NCBI GenBank assembly: GCA_017856435.1 | Contig: JAFMFB010000006.1 | Span: 18,758-82,757 of the forward strand | Source of the DNA: Burkholderiaceae bacterium | GTDB taxonomy: Bacteria; Pseudomonadota; Gammaproteobacteria; Burkholderiales; Burkholderiaceae_C | Direction of reading: 5' to 3' | Length of the DNA: 64,000 bases | Part shown: positions 55,330-63,776 of the stretch, piece by piece | How positions within the stretch are numbered: the first letter of the stretch is position 1 | Layout: the number at the start of each line of letters is the position of its first letter | Notes under the pieces: generated by a model | Seen by the model: only the letters and a program-made list of their open reading frames with translations | What the model was told of the DNA's origin: nothing | The model's database searches: none | Program-made: the position numbers and the translations under genes

Positions 55330-56457
55330 ATGAATGCAAAAGCAACGCAGGCTGCAGGCGAGGGCTGGTATGCACACCCCTCTGACAAGACCAGCCGAAC
55401 GGACGATCAGCGCATCAAAGACATTACCGTGTTGCCGCCGCCCGAACATCTGATTCGCTTCTTTCCGATTCAGGGAACGCCGGTGGAGACCCTGATCACC
55501 CAGACCCGCCGCACCATTCATGACATCATGAACAACAAGGATGATCGCCTGCTGGTAATCATCGGACCTTGCTCAATCCATGACCCGGCAGCAGCCCTGG
55601 AGTACGCCCGCCGCCTGAAGGCTCAGCGCGAGAAGTACAAGGACACCCTGGAGATCGTGATGCGGGTGTATTTTGAAAAGCCGCGCACCACGGTGGGATG
55701 GAAGGGCCTGATCAACGATCCTTACCTTGATGGAAGTTTCCGGATCGATGAAGGCTTGCGCATTGCCCGTCAACTGCTCATTGAAATCAACCGCCTGGGA
55801 CTGCCTGCTGGCAGCGAGTTTCTCGACGTCATTTCCCCTCAATACATTGGCGATCTGATTGCCTGGGGCGCCATCGGTGCACGCACCACCGAAAGCCAGG
55901 TACACCGCGAGCTGGCCTCGGGTATTTCAGCCCCGATCGGTTTCAAGAACGGCACCGATGGCAACATCAAGATCGCGACCGATGCCATTCAGGCTGCTGC
56001 GCGAGGGCATCACTTTTTATCGGTCCACAAAAACGGCCAGGTGGCCATCGTTCAGACCAACGGCAACAAGGATTGCCATGTCATTCTGCGCGGTGGCAAA
56101 AGCCCGAACTATGACGCTGCCAGTGTGGCTGCGGCCTGCAAGGAGCTGGAGGCGGCCAAGTTGCCGGCCACACTGATGGTGGACTGCAGCCATGCCAACA
56201 GCAGCAAGCAGCACGAAAAACAGCTTGATGTGGCGCGCGACATTGCCGCGCAAATCTCCAGCGGCTCCAGAAGCATTTTCGGCGTAATGGTCGAAGGGCA
56301 TCTGAATGCTGGCGCGCAAAAGTTCACACCCGGCAAGGATGATGCAAGCAAGCTGGAATTCGGCAAGAGCATTACCGATGCCTGTTTGGGGTGGGACGAC
56401 TCGATCGAGGCGCTTGAGGTTCTTTCTGCGGCGGTTGTTACCCGCCGCAAGCGTTAG
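55330..56457 (+). CDS. aroG: 3-deoxy-7-phosphoheptulonate synthase (DAHP synthase, class I)
   Basis: DAHP synthase condenses phosphoenolpyruvate and erythrose 4-phosphate, the first step of the shikimate pathway to Phe, Tyr and Trp. The 375-residue class I(alpha) enzyme shows IIGPCSIHDPAAALEYARR, MRVYFEKPRTTVGWKGL, the metal/PEP site GARTTESQVHRELASG, FKNGTDGN and VDCSHANSSKQ. The ATG at 55330 has AGGAGC about 7 nt upstream. Which isozyme of E. coli (AroF, AroG or AroH) it matches in feedback type is not clear; the upstream Phe/Tyr-rich leader suggests control by those amino acids. It converges with mpl, the two overlapping by 4 nt. Confidence 0.92.
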   Translation: MNAKATQAAGEGWYAHPSDKTSRTDDQRIKDITVLPPPEHLIRFFPIQGTPVETLITQTRRTIHDIMNNKDDRLLVIIGPCSIHDPAAALEYARRLKAQREKYKDTLEIVMRVYFEKPRTTVGWKGLINDPYLDGSFRIDEGLRIARQLLIEINRLGLPAGSEFLDVISPQYIGDLIAWGAIGARTTESQVHRELASGISAPIGFKNGTDGNIKIATDAIQAAARGHHFLSVHKNGQVAIVQTNGNKDCHVILRGGKSPNYDAASVAAACKELEAAKLPATLMVDCSHANSSKQHEKQLDVARDIAAQISSGSRSIFGVMVEGHLNAGAQKFTPGKDDASKLEFGKSITDACLGWDDSIEALEVLSAAVVTRRKR

Positions 56458-57869
56458 GCGCCCAGCGCTGCAAGCAGCTTCTGGTGCACGCCACCAAAGC
56501 TGCCATTGCTCATGCATAGCAGGTGGTCGCCTGGCCGCGCGGCTGCCACCACCTGGCGCACCAGCTCTTCAATGCTGTCGGCCACCAGGGCCCGAGATCC
56601 CATGGCGGTGAGCGCTGCGCGCGCGTCCCAGCCCAGGCCGCCTGCATGACAAAAAGCCAGATTGGCCTGCTCCAGACTCCAGGGCAATTGCGACTTCATG
56701 GAGCCCAGTTTCATGGTGTTGCTGCGAGGCTCGAAGATGGCCAGGATACGCGCGCTGTCGCCTACCTTGCGCCGCAGACCATCGACGGTGGTGCGCATGG
56801 CTGTGGGATGGTGGGCAAAGTCATCGTAGACAGTGATGCCGCGGGCTGAGCCACGCATCTCCATGCGCCGCTTGACGTTTTGGAAATTGCCAAGCGCCTG
56901 AGCGGCATCGGCTGGCGCAACGCCCACATGCTCGGCTGCTGCGATGGCAGCCAGGGCATTGAGCTGGTTGTGAACGCCCGTCAATTCCCATTGCACGCGC
57001 CCAACCCGCTTGCCCTGAAACAAGACCTCGAAATCCTGCGGTTCTCCGCGGGCCGTGAAATCGCTTACCGCAGCGCCAAAGCTGCGCACCTCGCTCCAGC
57101 AGCCCTGATGCAGCACGCGGGCCAGACTTTCCTCCAGCCCATTGACCACAATACGCCCCGAGCCCGGTACGGTTCGAACCAGATGATGGAACTGACGCTC
57201 GATGGCAGCCAGGTCGTCAAAGATATCGGCGTGGTCGAACTCGAGGTTGTTCAGCACCGCGGTGCGCGGTCGGTAGTGCACGAACTTGCTGCGTTTGTCA
57301 AAGAAGGCCGTGTCGTACTCGTCGGCCTCAATGACGAAGGGGGCCCCCACGCTCCCCGCCACGGGTGCCATGCTGCTGCGCGTCTGCACCCCGCCGCCCA
57401 GGCGCGCTGAGACGCCAAAATTCATCGGAACCCCACCAACGAGAAAGCCAGGATGTCGGCCAGTACTTTCCAGCACCCAGGCCAGCATGGAGGTGGTGGT
57501 GGTTTTGCCGTGCGTGCCGGCTACCGCCAGTACGTGGCGACCCTGCAAGACGTGCTCGGCCAGCCATTGCGGGCCGCTGGTATAGGGCAGGCCAGCGTCC
57601 AGGAGGGCTTCCATGAGGGGAAATTTCGGGCTGCCATCGGCCAGCCGGGCCCGGCTGACCACATTGCCGATCACGAACATGTCCGGGTTGAGGTCGAGCT
57701 GCTCGGCGCCAAAGCCTTCGATCAGGTCGATGCCCAGGCTGCGCAGTTGCTCGCTCATGGGTGGATAGACGCCGGCATCACAACCGGTGACTTTGTGCTC
57801 AGCCTCACGTGCCAGCGCGGCCAGCCCGCCCATGAAGGTGCCACAGATGCCCAGAATATGGATATGCAT
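56454..57869 (-). CDS. mpl: UDP-MurNAc:L-Ala-D-Glu-meso-DAP ligase Mpl
   Basis: Mpl recycles cell-wall tripeptide by joining it to UDP-MurNAc. The 471-residue Mur-type ligase has HILGICGTFMGGLAALARE, the P-loop [39 protein letters not shown] and YDDFAHHPTAMRTTVDGLR. The GICGTFMGG wording distinguishes Mpl from MurC. It complements the DAP-type MurE and DapF in this window. TAGAAT lies 6 nt before the ATG with no Shine-Dalgarno sequence. It is divergent from the unknown gene at 57927. Confidence 0.95.
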   Translation of the reverse strand: MHIHILGICGTFMGGLAALAREAEHKVTGCDAGVYPPMSEQLRSLGIDLIEGFGAEQLDLNPDMFVIGNVVSRARLADGSPKFPLMEALLDAGLPYTSGPQWLAEHVLQGRHVLAVAGTHGKTTTTSMLAWVLESTGRHPGFLVGGVPMNFGVSARLGGGVQTRSSMAPVAGSVGAPFVIEADEYDTAFFDKRSKFVHYRPRTAVLNNLEFDHADIFDDLAAIERQFHHLVRTVPGSGRIVVNGLEESLARVLHQGCWSEVRSFGAAVSDFTARGEPQDFEVLFQGKRVGRVQWELTGVHNQLNALAAIAAAEHVGVAPADAAQALGNFQNVKRRMEMRGSARGITVYDDFAHHPTAMRTTVDGLRRKVGDSARILAIFEPRSNTMKLGSMKSQLPWSLEQANLAFCHAGGLGWDARAALTAMGSRALVADSIEELVRQVVAAARPGDHLLCMSNGSFGGVHQKLLAALGA

Positions 57870-57875
57870 CTGTGG

Positions 57876-57881
57876 ATTCTA
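57876..57881 (-). promoter_or_regulatory. Candidate -10 hexamer (TAGAAT) of mpl
   Basis: On the minus strand TAGAAT is followed by CCACAG and the mpl ATG at 57869. The divergent candidate for the next gene is only 34 bp away. Confidence 0.45.
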
Positions 57882-57914
57882 GGGGCTGGTCCTGCTCGAT
57901 CAGCTCATGCCAGC

Positions 57915-57920
57915 GACAAT
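57915..57920 (+). promoter_or_regulatory. Candidate -10 hexamer (GACAAT) of the gene divergent from mpl
   Basis: GACAAT is followed by CGGGTG and the ATG at 57927. The whole intergenic region with mpl is 57 bp, so the two promoters would overlap upstream. Confidence 0.45.
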
Positions 57921-57926
57921 CGGGTG

Positions 57927-58520
57927 ATGAGCAAACATGAGATAGCCGAGGCCGCCGCCCGGCTGGTGGTTGAGGAGGGGCTGGATTACGGCTCTGCCAA
58001 ACGGCGCGCCCTCAAGTTGTTGGGTTTGCCCGCCCGATCCGCCTTGCCTGGCCAGGATGAACTCGAGGACGCGGTGCGTGACTACATCAGCCTCTTTTGT
58101 GCGGATACCCAACCGGCAGAATTGCGCGCTTTGCGGCGCTGTGCGGTGTACTGGATGGAGCGGCTGGCATCCCATCAACCCTACTTGTCAGGGGCGGTCT
58201 GGCGGGGCACTGCAACCCGACTATCGGATATTTACATCCAGCTCTTTTGTGAAGATGAAAAATCAGCCGAACTGGCCTTGCTGAACCTCGGACTTGACTA
58301 CCAGGCCCGAACCGTCCATGGTTTCAACGGCGAACCCGTTGAAGCTTTGAGTTTGCACTATTTCTGCGCAGAGCTTGGAGAAACCATCGGCGTGCACTTT
58401 CTGGTGCATGATCGGGACGACCTGCGTGGGGCCCTGCTGCCGGATGGGCGCAAACGGGCGCCTCGGGGTGACTTGGCGGCTGTGCGCCGCTTGCTAGAAG
58501 AGGACGAAAATGACCGATGA
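57927..58520 (+). CDS. Conserved-looking protein of unknown function, divergent from mpl
   Basis: A 197-residue protein without signal peptide or membrane segment. The N-terminus is a helical domain (MSKHEIAEAAARLVVEEGLDY, GSAKRRALKLLGLPARSALP) and the C-terminal half has a nucleotidyltransferase-like feel: RLSDIYIQLFCEDEKSAELALLNLG and an acidic end (LLEEDENDR). I recall relatives annotated as hypothetical proteins beside mpl in Burkholderiales. No catalytic motif can be assigned with certainty. It overlaps the TlpA gene by 11 nt, so they form an operon. The open frame upstream to 57453 is antisense to mpl and is not used. Confidence 0.8.
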   Translation: MSKHEIAEAAARLVVEEGLDYGSAKRRALKLLGLPARSALPGQDELEDAVRDYISLFCADTQPAELRALRRCAVYWMERLASHQPYLSGAVWRGTATRLSDIYIQLFCEDEKSAELALLNLGLDYQARTVHGFNGEPVEALSLHYFCAELGETIGVHFLVHDRDDLRGALLPDGRKRAPRGDLAAVRRLLEEDENDR

Positions 58521-59127
58521 ATTCAACAGGTCAAGTCAGCCAATGACCCAGAACACCCCAACGCCGCAAATCTCGAACATGTCCCAAATGCCCCAAACGT
58601 CTCAACAGCCCCCGCGTCGCGGTCTGCTGCTGGGGCTGGGGGCCACCGCCGCCCTGGCTGGGGCCGGCCTGGCCTGGTGGCGCCTGATGCCAGGCTCGAC
58701 CCAGGCAGGGGCTGAAGCTGAGTTCTGGAAGCTGGAACTGGAAACCCCCGAAGGTCACTCAGTTGCCCTGTCTAGGTACCGGGGTCGTCCGCTTCTGCTC
58801 AACTTCTGGGCAACCTGGTGCCCCCCGTGCATTGAAGAATTGCCAATGTTGAACGACTTTTATGCTCAAAATTCAGCAAAGGGTTGGCAAATTTTGGGAT
58901 TGGCCGTTGATCAAGCGGCGGCCGTGCGCAGTTTTATCAGCAAGACCCCCTTGGATTTCCCTATCCTGATGGCTGGGGCGGGCGGTGTGGCTTTGAGCAA
59001 GATGATGGGCAATGCTGCTGGAGGGCTACCCTTTAGTGTGGTTTTCTCTGCTGATGGCAACATTTTGACGAAAAAAATTGGAAAGCTCACGCCTCAAACC
59101 CTGGCTTCTTGGCGTGATCTGGCCTAA
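58510..59127 (+). CDS. TlpA/ResA-type thioredoxin-like protein
   Basis: A 205-residue membrane-anchored periplasmic thiol-disulfide protein. The N-terminus is a polar region of about 36 residues rich in Gln, Pro and Met, followed by PRRGLLLGLGATAALAGAGL, a membrane anchor or twin-arginine-like signal (only one RR, weak). The active site WCPPC supplies C104 and C107 in LLNFWATWCPPCIEELP. A cis-proline is in GGLPFSVVFS. It resembles ResA/TlpA proteins that reduce periplasmic substrates such as cytochrome c precursors. In many Burkholderiales aroQ follows; here it does not. Confidence 0.9.
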   Translation: MTDEFNRSSQPMTQNTPTPQISNMSQMPQTSQQPPRRGLLLGLGATAALAGAGLAWWRLMPGSTQAGAEAEFWKLELETPEGHSVALSRYRGRPLLLNFWATWCPPCIEELPMLNDFYAQNSAKGWQILGLAVDQAAAVRSFISKTPLDFPILMAGAGGVALSKMMGNAAGGLPFSVVFSADGNILTKKIGKLTPQTLASWRDLA

Positions 59128-59262
59128 GATCCAGCCCTTCGGTAGCCATTGCCAAGGAGCGGACTTATTTTTTGCCTAAAATCCAGTTTCCAGCAATTTG
59201 GCGCCAAAATCGTCTAACTTGCCTTGAATTGCAAATATTTTCCATAAATTCTAGGACTTCTC

Positions 59263-59736
59263 ATGGATTTAAGAAAACTCAAAACCCTGATTGACCTGGT
59301 GTCAGAGTCAAACGTCTCTGAACTTGAAATTACCGAAGCTGAAGGCAAGGTACGCATCGTCAAGAGTGCACCAGCCATGGTTCAGGCCGTACACGTTCCC
59401 GCTGCTGTGGTCGCTCCAGCGCCCCCAGCCGCAACGCCGTCAACCGAACTTGCCGCGCCTGCACAGCAGGTTGACGCTGGTGTGGCAAGCGCTGCGTCCA
59501 GCGCCCATCAGGTCAAGTCGCCCATGGTGGGGACCTTCTACCGCGCCTCATCGCCAGGATCCAAACCGCTGGCTGAGGTGGGCCAGGCCGTCAAGGCGGG
59601 CGATACCTTGTGCATCATCGAAGCGATGAAGATTCTGAATGAAATTGAAGCCGACAAGGCCGGAACCATCACCCAGGTGCTGTGTGAAAACGGTCAGGCA
59701 GTCGAGTATGGCCAGCCCTTGTTCACAATTGAATAA
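59263..59736 (+). CDS. accB: Biotin carboxyl carrier protein of acetyl-CoA carboxylase
   Basis: AccB carries the biotin for acetyl-CoA carboxylase, the first step of fatty acid synthesis. The 157-residue protein begins [20 protein letters not shown], has an Ala/Pro linker (residues about 45-80) and the biotinyl domain with the acceptor lysine K123 in EAMKILNE. The 135-bp gap upstream (59128-59262) is AT-rich and holds no gene; a promoter is likely there. Confidence 0.97.
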   Translation: MDLRKLKTLIDLVSESNVSELEITEAEGKVRIVKSAPAMVQAVHVPAAVVAPAPPAATPSTELAAPAQQVDAGVASAASSAHQVKSPMVGTFYRASSPGSKPLAEVGQAVKAGDTLCIIEAMKILNEIEADKAGTITQVLCENGQAVEYGQPLFTIE

Positions 59737-59748
59737 GGGATAACGTTC

Positions 59749-61098
59749 ATGTTCAAGAAAATTCTGGTGGCCAACCGTGGGGAGATTGCCCTGCGCATAC
59801 AGCGCGCCTGCCGAGAGCTGGGCATCAAGGCGGTGATGGTCTATTCAGAGGCAGACCGCGACGCTAAATACATCAAACTGGCCGAAGAGGCGGTCTGCAT
59901 CGGGCCGGCCCCCTCCGCGCAGAGTTACCTCAATATGCCGGCAATTATTTCCGCCGCGGAAGTGACCGATGCCGAGGCCATTCACCCCGGTTATGGTTTC
60001 CTGAGCGAAAACGCCGATTTTGCCGAGCGGGTTGAACAAAGCGGTTTTCAGTTCATCGGGCCAAGCCCTGAGTCGATTCGCATCATGGGCGACAAGGTTT
60101 CAGCCAAACAGGCCATGATCAAGGCTGGAGTCCCGTGCGTTCCCGGCTCTGAAGGGGCATTGCCTGATGACCCGGCTCAAATCAGAAAAATCGCCAAAAC
60201 CATTGGCTACCCGGTGATCATCAAGGCCGCTGGTGGTGGCGGCGGCCGTGGCATGCGGGTGGTGCACACCGAGGCAGCCTTGATCAACGCGGTGCAAATG
60301 ACCCGGGCTGAGGCGGGGGCGGCGTTTGGCAATCCTGCGGTCTACATGGAAAAATTTTTGCAGAATCCGCGTCATATCGAGATTCAGGTACTGGCCGACA
60401 AGCACAAGAATGCGGTCTATCTGGGCGAGCGAGATTGCTCCATGCAACGTCGTCACCAGAAAATCATTGAAGAGGCACCGGCGCCTGGCATTGCGCGCAA
60501 GCTGATTGACAAAATTGGTGACCGCTGTGTGACGGCTTGCAAGAAGATTGGCTACCGGGGCGCTGGCACCTTTGAGTTTCTCTATGAAAACGGTGAGTTC
60601 TATTTCATCGAGATGAACACCCGGGTCCAGGTTGAGCATCCGGTGACCGAAATGATCACTGGGGTTGACATCGTCAAAACCCAGATCCTGGTGGCAGCCG
60701 GTGAAAAGTTACCTTTTTCACAGCGCGATATACATATCAAGGGGCATGCGATCGAGTGTCGGGTCAACGCCGAGGACCCTTACAAATTTACCCCCTCGCC
60801 AGGCCGGGTCACCATGTGGCATCCTCCCGGCGGCCCGGGTGTGCGTGTGGACTCGCATGTCTACACCAACTACTTTGTGCCGCCCAACTATGACTCCATG
60901 GTGGGCAAGGTGATCGTTCATGCCGACAACCGTGAACAAGCGCTGGCACGTATGCGTTCGGCGCTGGGTGAAACCTTGGTCGAAGGCATCAGCACCAACA
61001 TTCCGCTGCACCGTGAATTGATGGTGGATGCCAGCTTCATGGCTGGGGGCACCAACATCCACTACCTCGAAGAGTGGATGGGAATGCACTCCCGTTGA
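59749..61098 (+). CDS. accC: Biotin carboxylase subunit of acetyl-CoA carboxylase
   Basis: AccC carboxylates the biotin on AccB using ATP and bicarbonate. The 449-residue ATP-grasp enzyme shows [20 protein letters not shown], the glycine-rich ATP loop [32 protein letters not shown] and the catalytic arginine region [18 protein letters not shown]. It starts 12 nt after accB, so the two form the usual operon. Confidence 0.98.
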   Translation: MFKKILVANRGEIALRIQRACRELGIKAVMVYSEADRDAKYIKLAEEAVCIGPAPSAQSYLNMPAIISAAEVTDAEAIHPGYGFLSENADFAERVEQSGFQFIGPSPESIRIMGDKVSAKQAMIKAGVPCVPGSEGALPDDPAQIRKIAKTIGYPVIIKAAGGGGGRGMRVVHTEAALINAVQMTRAEAGAAFGNPAVYMEKFLQNPRHIEIQVLADKHKNAVYLGERDCSMQRRHQKIIEEAPAPGIARKLIDKIGDRCVTACKKIGYRGAGTFEFLYENGEFYFIEMNTRVQVEHPVTEMITGVDIVKTQILVAAGEKLPFSQRDIHIKGHAIECRVNAEDPYKFTPSPGRVTMWHPPGGPGVRVDSHVYTNYFVPPNYDSMVGKVIVHADNREQALARMRSALGETLVEGISTNIPLHRELMVDASFMAGGTNIHYLEEWMGMHSR

Positions 61099-61136
61099 CT
61101 GCTTGGGTCTATCTTTCGCCCTTGGCTTGAACGTGC

Positions 61137-62021
61137 ATGTTCGAACTTAGCTTGTTGTGCCCGCAGGATCAGGTCGAGCTGGTCAGCGATGCGTTGGACG
61201 CCCTCGACGCCCTGAGTGTCAGTGTGGAAGATGCCGACGCCCATACCGTGGCTGAACAGGCGCTGTTTGGCGAACCTGGCATGCCGCCGCCGGCCGAGGG
61301 CTGGCAGAGGTCTCGACTGCTTGCTTTGTTTGACCAACGTGCACAGGCCGAGGAGGCGCTGCGCCTGTTGAAGGCCCAGGATTTTTTTGAAGGCTGTCAG
61401 GTGCAGGGGATCGAGTCAGTCCCTGAGCAGGACTGGGTGCGCTTGACCCAATCCCAATTTGCGCCGGTCAGCATCACCGAAGATTTCTGGATTGTTCCAA
61501 CCTGGCATGAGCCCCCGGTCCAGGCCCGCAAGGTCATCCGACTTGACCCGGGCTTGGCGTTTGGCACCGGTACCCACCCCACCACCCGAATGTGCCTGCG
61601 CTGGATTGCCAGCCATGCGGATGCTCTGGGGCGGGTACTGGATTACGGCTGCGGCTCAGGCATCCTTGCCATTGGAGCTGCCAAATACGGTGCCAAAGAT
61701 ATTGATGCGGTGGATATCGACCCGGCGGCCGTTGTGTCAACCCAGCTCAATGCCCAAGCGAATGATGTCAGCCTGAAGGTTGGAATGCCCGAACTTGCCA
61801 GCGAACGCTACAACACGGTTCTAGCCAACATCCTGGCCACTCCGCTGAAGGTGCTGGCGCCGCTTTTGAGCGCCCGTCTGATCTCGGGGGGGCACTTGGT
61901 GCTAGCCGGAATTCTGGATCGTCAGGCAGAGGAATTGAAGCAAGCCTACGCACCTTATGTATCGCTTGAAGTGGCCGATCAGGAAGAGGGCTGGATCCTG
62001 ATGACAGGCCGCACGCCTTGA
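61137..62021 (+). CDS. prmA: Ribosomal protein L11 methyltransferase PrmA
   Basis: PrmA trimethylates ribosomal protein L11. The 294-residue protein has an L11-recognition N-terminal domain and a SAM-binding C-terminal domain with LDYGCGSGILAIGAAKYGA and AVDIDPAAV. The substrate-binding RLDPGLAFGTGTHPTTRMCL and the catalytic NILATPLKVLAP are intact. It follows accC by 38 nt, a gene order common in betaproteobacteria. Confidence 0.95.
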   Translation: MFELSLLCPQDQVELVSDALDALDALSVSVEDADAHTVAEQALFGEPGMPPPAEGWQRSRLLALFDQRAQAEEALRLLKAQDFFEGCQVQGIESVPEQDWVRLTQSQFAPVSITEDFWIVPTWHEPPVQARKVIRLDPGLAFGTGTHPTTRMCLRWIASHADALGRVLDYGCGSGILAIGAAKYGAKDIDAVDIDPAAVVSTQLNAQANDVSLKVGMPELASERYNTVLANILATPLKVLAPLLSARLISGGHLVLAGILDRQAEELKQAYAPYVSLEVADQEEGWILMTGRTP

Positions 62022-62057
62022 GCCGTCGCCACCCTTAAAGCAACGGGCCCCGCTCTC

Positions 62058-62063
62058 TACAAT
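62058..62063 (+). promoter_or_regulatory. Candidate -10 hexamer (TACAAT) of the DUF3426 gene
   Basis: TACAAT is followed by CCAACAC and the ATG at 62071, another example of the leaderless arrangement. Confidence 0.45.
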
Positions 62064-62070
62064 CCAACAC

Positions 62071-62661
62071 ATGAGCCAATCGCCCCCGGGGTCAGAGTCG
62101 ATCACGTTAATGTCCGAGACAGAAGCGCCAAGTTTTTTACAGCCGGCTGCTTCTGTCGCTGCCTCATTCTGGCGCAGGACCTGGGTGAGAAGCGTCCTGG
62201 TGGTGCTGTTTCTTCTGTTGACAACCGGCTTGCTGTTGCAGATCGCTTTTCATCATCGGGAAAGACTCTCGGCTCAGTTTCCCGATATGACACCGCTTCT
62301 GCAGGCTACCTGTACCTTCCTGGGGTGCGACCTATTGCCCTTGCGCGAGATTGAGTCGATCAGAATTGAAAGCTCCAGCTTCAATCAGGTTTTGCCCAAT
62401 ATCTATCGGCTCAGCCTGACCCTCAGAAACTCCTCAGCATTTGAGCTGGCCGCCCCGGCGATCGAGTTGAGCCTGACCGATGGGCTGGATCAGGTCATTG
62501 TTCGACGGGTCTTGCTTGCCGATGAATGGCAGAATTCATCGCCTGCAAAGCCTGAAGTTCCTGCGCGGGGGGAAATAAGCGCAACCCGGCTGCTGAGCCT
62601 CGAGTTACCCAATAGTCCAGAGCGGGTCGCCGGCTATCGGCTGCTTGCTTTTTACCCTTAA
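62071..62661 (+). CDS. DUF3426 family membrane protein lacking a zinc-ribbon domain
   Basis: A 196-residue single-pass membrane protein. The membrane segment lies at about residues 38-59 (RSVLVVLFLLLTTGLLLQI), and the periplasmic part resembles the DUF3426 domain (FLGCDLLPLREIESIRIESS, YRLSLTLRNSSAFELAAPAIELSL). In related betaproteobacteria the gene after prmA usually encodes this domain behind an N-terminal CxxC zinc ribbon (MJ0042 type); here the N-terminus has no such cysteines. It is followed by a PfkB kinase gene after 23 nt. Function unknown. Confidence 0.75.
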   Translation: MSQSPPGSESITLMSETEAPSFLQPAASVAASFWRRTWVRSVLVVLFLLLTTGLLLQIAFHHRERLSAQFPDMTPLLQATCTFLGCDLLPLREIESIRIESSSFNQVLPNIYRLSLTLRNSSAFELAAPAIELSLTDGLDQVIVRRVLLADEWQNSSPAKPEVPARGEISATRLLSLELPNSPERVAGYRLLAFYP

Positions 62662-62684
62662 TTTTTCTGACACAGCAATTTGAT

Positions 62685-63590
62685 ATGGCAACCCTGATTT
62701 GTGGCTCCCTGGCCTTTGACACCATCATGAATTTTGAAGGAAGATTTGCCGAGCAGATTCTTCCCGAGCAGTTGCATATCCTGAATGTGTCTTTCCTGGT
62801 GCCAACCTTGCGGCGAAATTTCGGGGGCTGTGCCGGCAATATTGCCTATGCGCTCAAGGCCTTGGGGGGCAAACCGCTGCCGATGGCAACCTTGGGCAAC
62901 GATGGCGCTGCTTACCTGTTGCGCATGCGTGAGCTTGGCATCGCGACCGAATATGTCAGGGAAATCGCTGATACCTACACGGCCCAGGCCATGATCATGA
63001 CCGATCTGGACAATAACCAGATCACCGCTTTTCATCCTGGTGCCATGATGCAGGCGCATTCAAGTCAGATCAGCGCTCGTCCTGATATCAAACTGGGCAT
63101 CATCTCGCCCGATGGCCGCGATGCCATGCTGTTGCACGCCGAACAGTTTCATGCTGCCGGCATCCCCTTTGTGTTCGACCCAGGCCAGGGACTTCCGATG
63201 TTCGGCGGTGAAGAGTTGGCGCGTTTCATAGAGCAATCCAGTTGGGTCACGGTCAATGACTATGAAGGCAAGATGCTGTGTGAGCGTACCGGATGGGGTT
63301 TGGCTGAGATTTCACGACGGGTGGAGGGGCTGGTGGTCACGCTTGGCCATGAGGGCAGTGAGGTCTGGGTCAACGGTGAGAGGTCCCTGATCCCTCCGGT
63401 TCCTGCTAGCGCTGTGGTTGACCCTACAGGGTGTGGTGATGCCTACCGAGGTGGCCTGCTGTATGGCCTGGAGCGTGGCTGGTCCCTTGGGCGTTGTGCC
63501 CAGTTGGGTAACCGAATGGGCTCACACAAAATTGCGCATCGGGGTGCGCAAACCTATGAGCTGGGGCCGTCAATCACCGAGAGTCTGTGA
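62685..63590 (+). CDS. PfkB-family carbohydrate/nucleoside kinase
   Basis: A 301-residue kinase of the ribokinase/PfkB family. The N-terminal block SLAFDTIMNFEGRF, NFGGCAGNIAYALKALGG and the C-terminal DPTGCGDAYRGGLLYGL with the catalytic aspartate are intact. Similar genes next to prmA in Burkholderiales are annotated as carbohydrate or adenosine kinases. The substrate is not decided by the sequence. No ribosome binding site is evident. It converges with the histone H1-like gene. Confidence 0.88.
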   Translation: MATLICGSLAFDTIMNFEGRFAEQILPEQLHILNVSFLVPTLRRNFGGCAGNIAYALKALGGKPLPMATLGNDGAAYLLRMRELGIATEYVREIADTYTAQAMIMTDLDNNQITAFHPGAMMQAHSSQISARPDIKLGIISPDGRDAMLLHAEQFHAAGIPFVFDPGQGLPMFGGEELARFIEQSSWVTVNDYEGKMLCERTGWGLAEISRRVEGLVVTLGHEGSEVWVNGERSLIPPVPASAVVDPTGCGDAYRGGLLYGLERGWSLGRCAQLGNRMGSHKIAHRGAQTYELGPSITESL

Positions 63591-63725
63591 TTGAAATGGG
63601 ATGTCCGGGGTTTGTTCAGCGCTGTTGATGCTGGCAGAACTGGTGCCTGGATCTTACGGTAATGGCTGATAGATCCCAGTCCGATTTCAAACCGGTCACA
63701 GACCCAAAAAGGGATCTCAAAATTG

Positions 63726-63758
63726 AAAAAGCCCGGAGCCTTTCGGACACCGGGCTTG
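63726..63758 (-). terminator. Intrinsic terminator of the histone H1-like gene
   Basis: Read on the minus strand, AAGCCCGG and CCGGGCTT form a perfect 8-bp stem with a 13-base loop, followed by a T-run at 63730-63726. It lies about 20 bp beyond the stop of the histone-like gene. On the plus strand there is no T-run. Confidence 0.85.
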
Positions 63759-63776
63759 AGAGAGCCTTGTTAAGGC

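Noticed and set aside
57453..57926. Upstream in-frame extension of the gene at 57927
   Set aside because: It runs antisense through mpl and lacks family-like sequence; the ATG at 57927 has a -10-like hexamer 6 nt before it.
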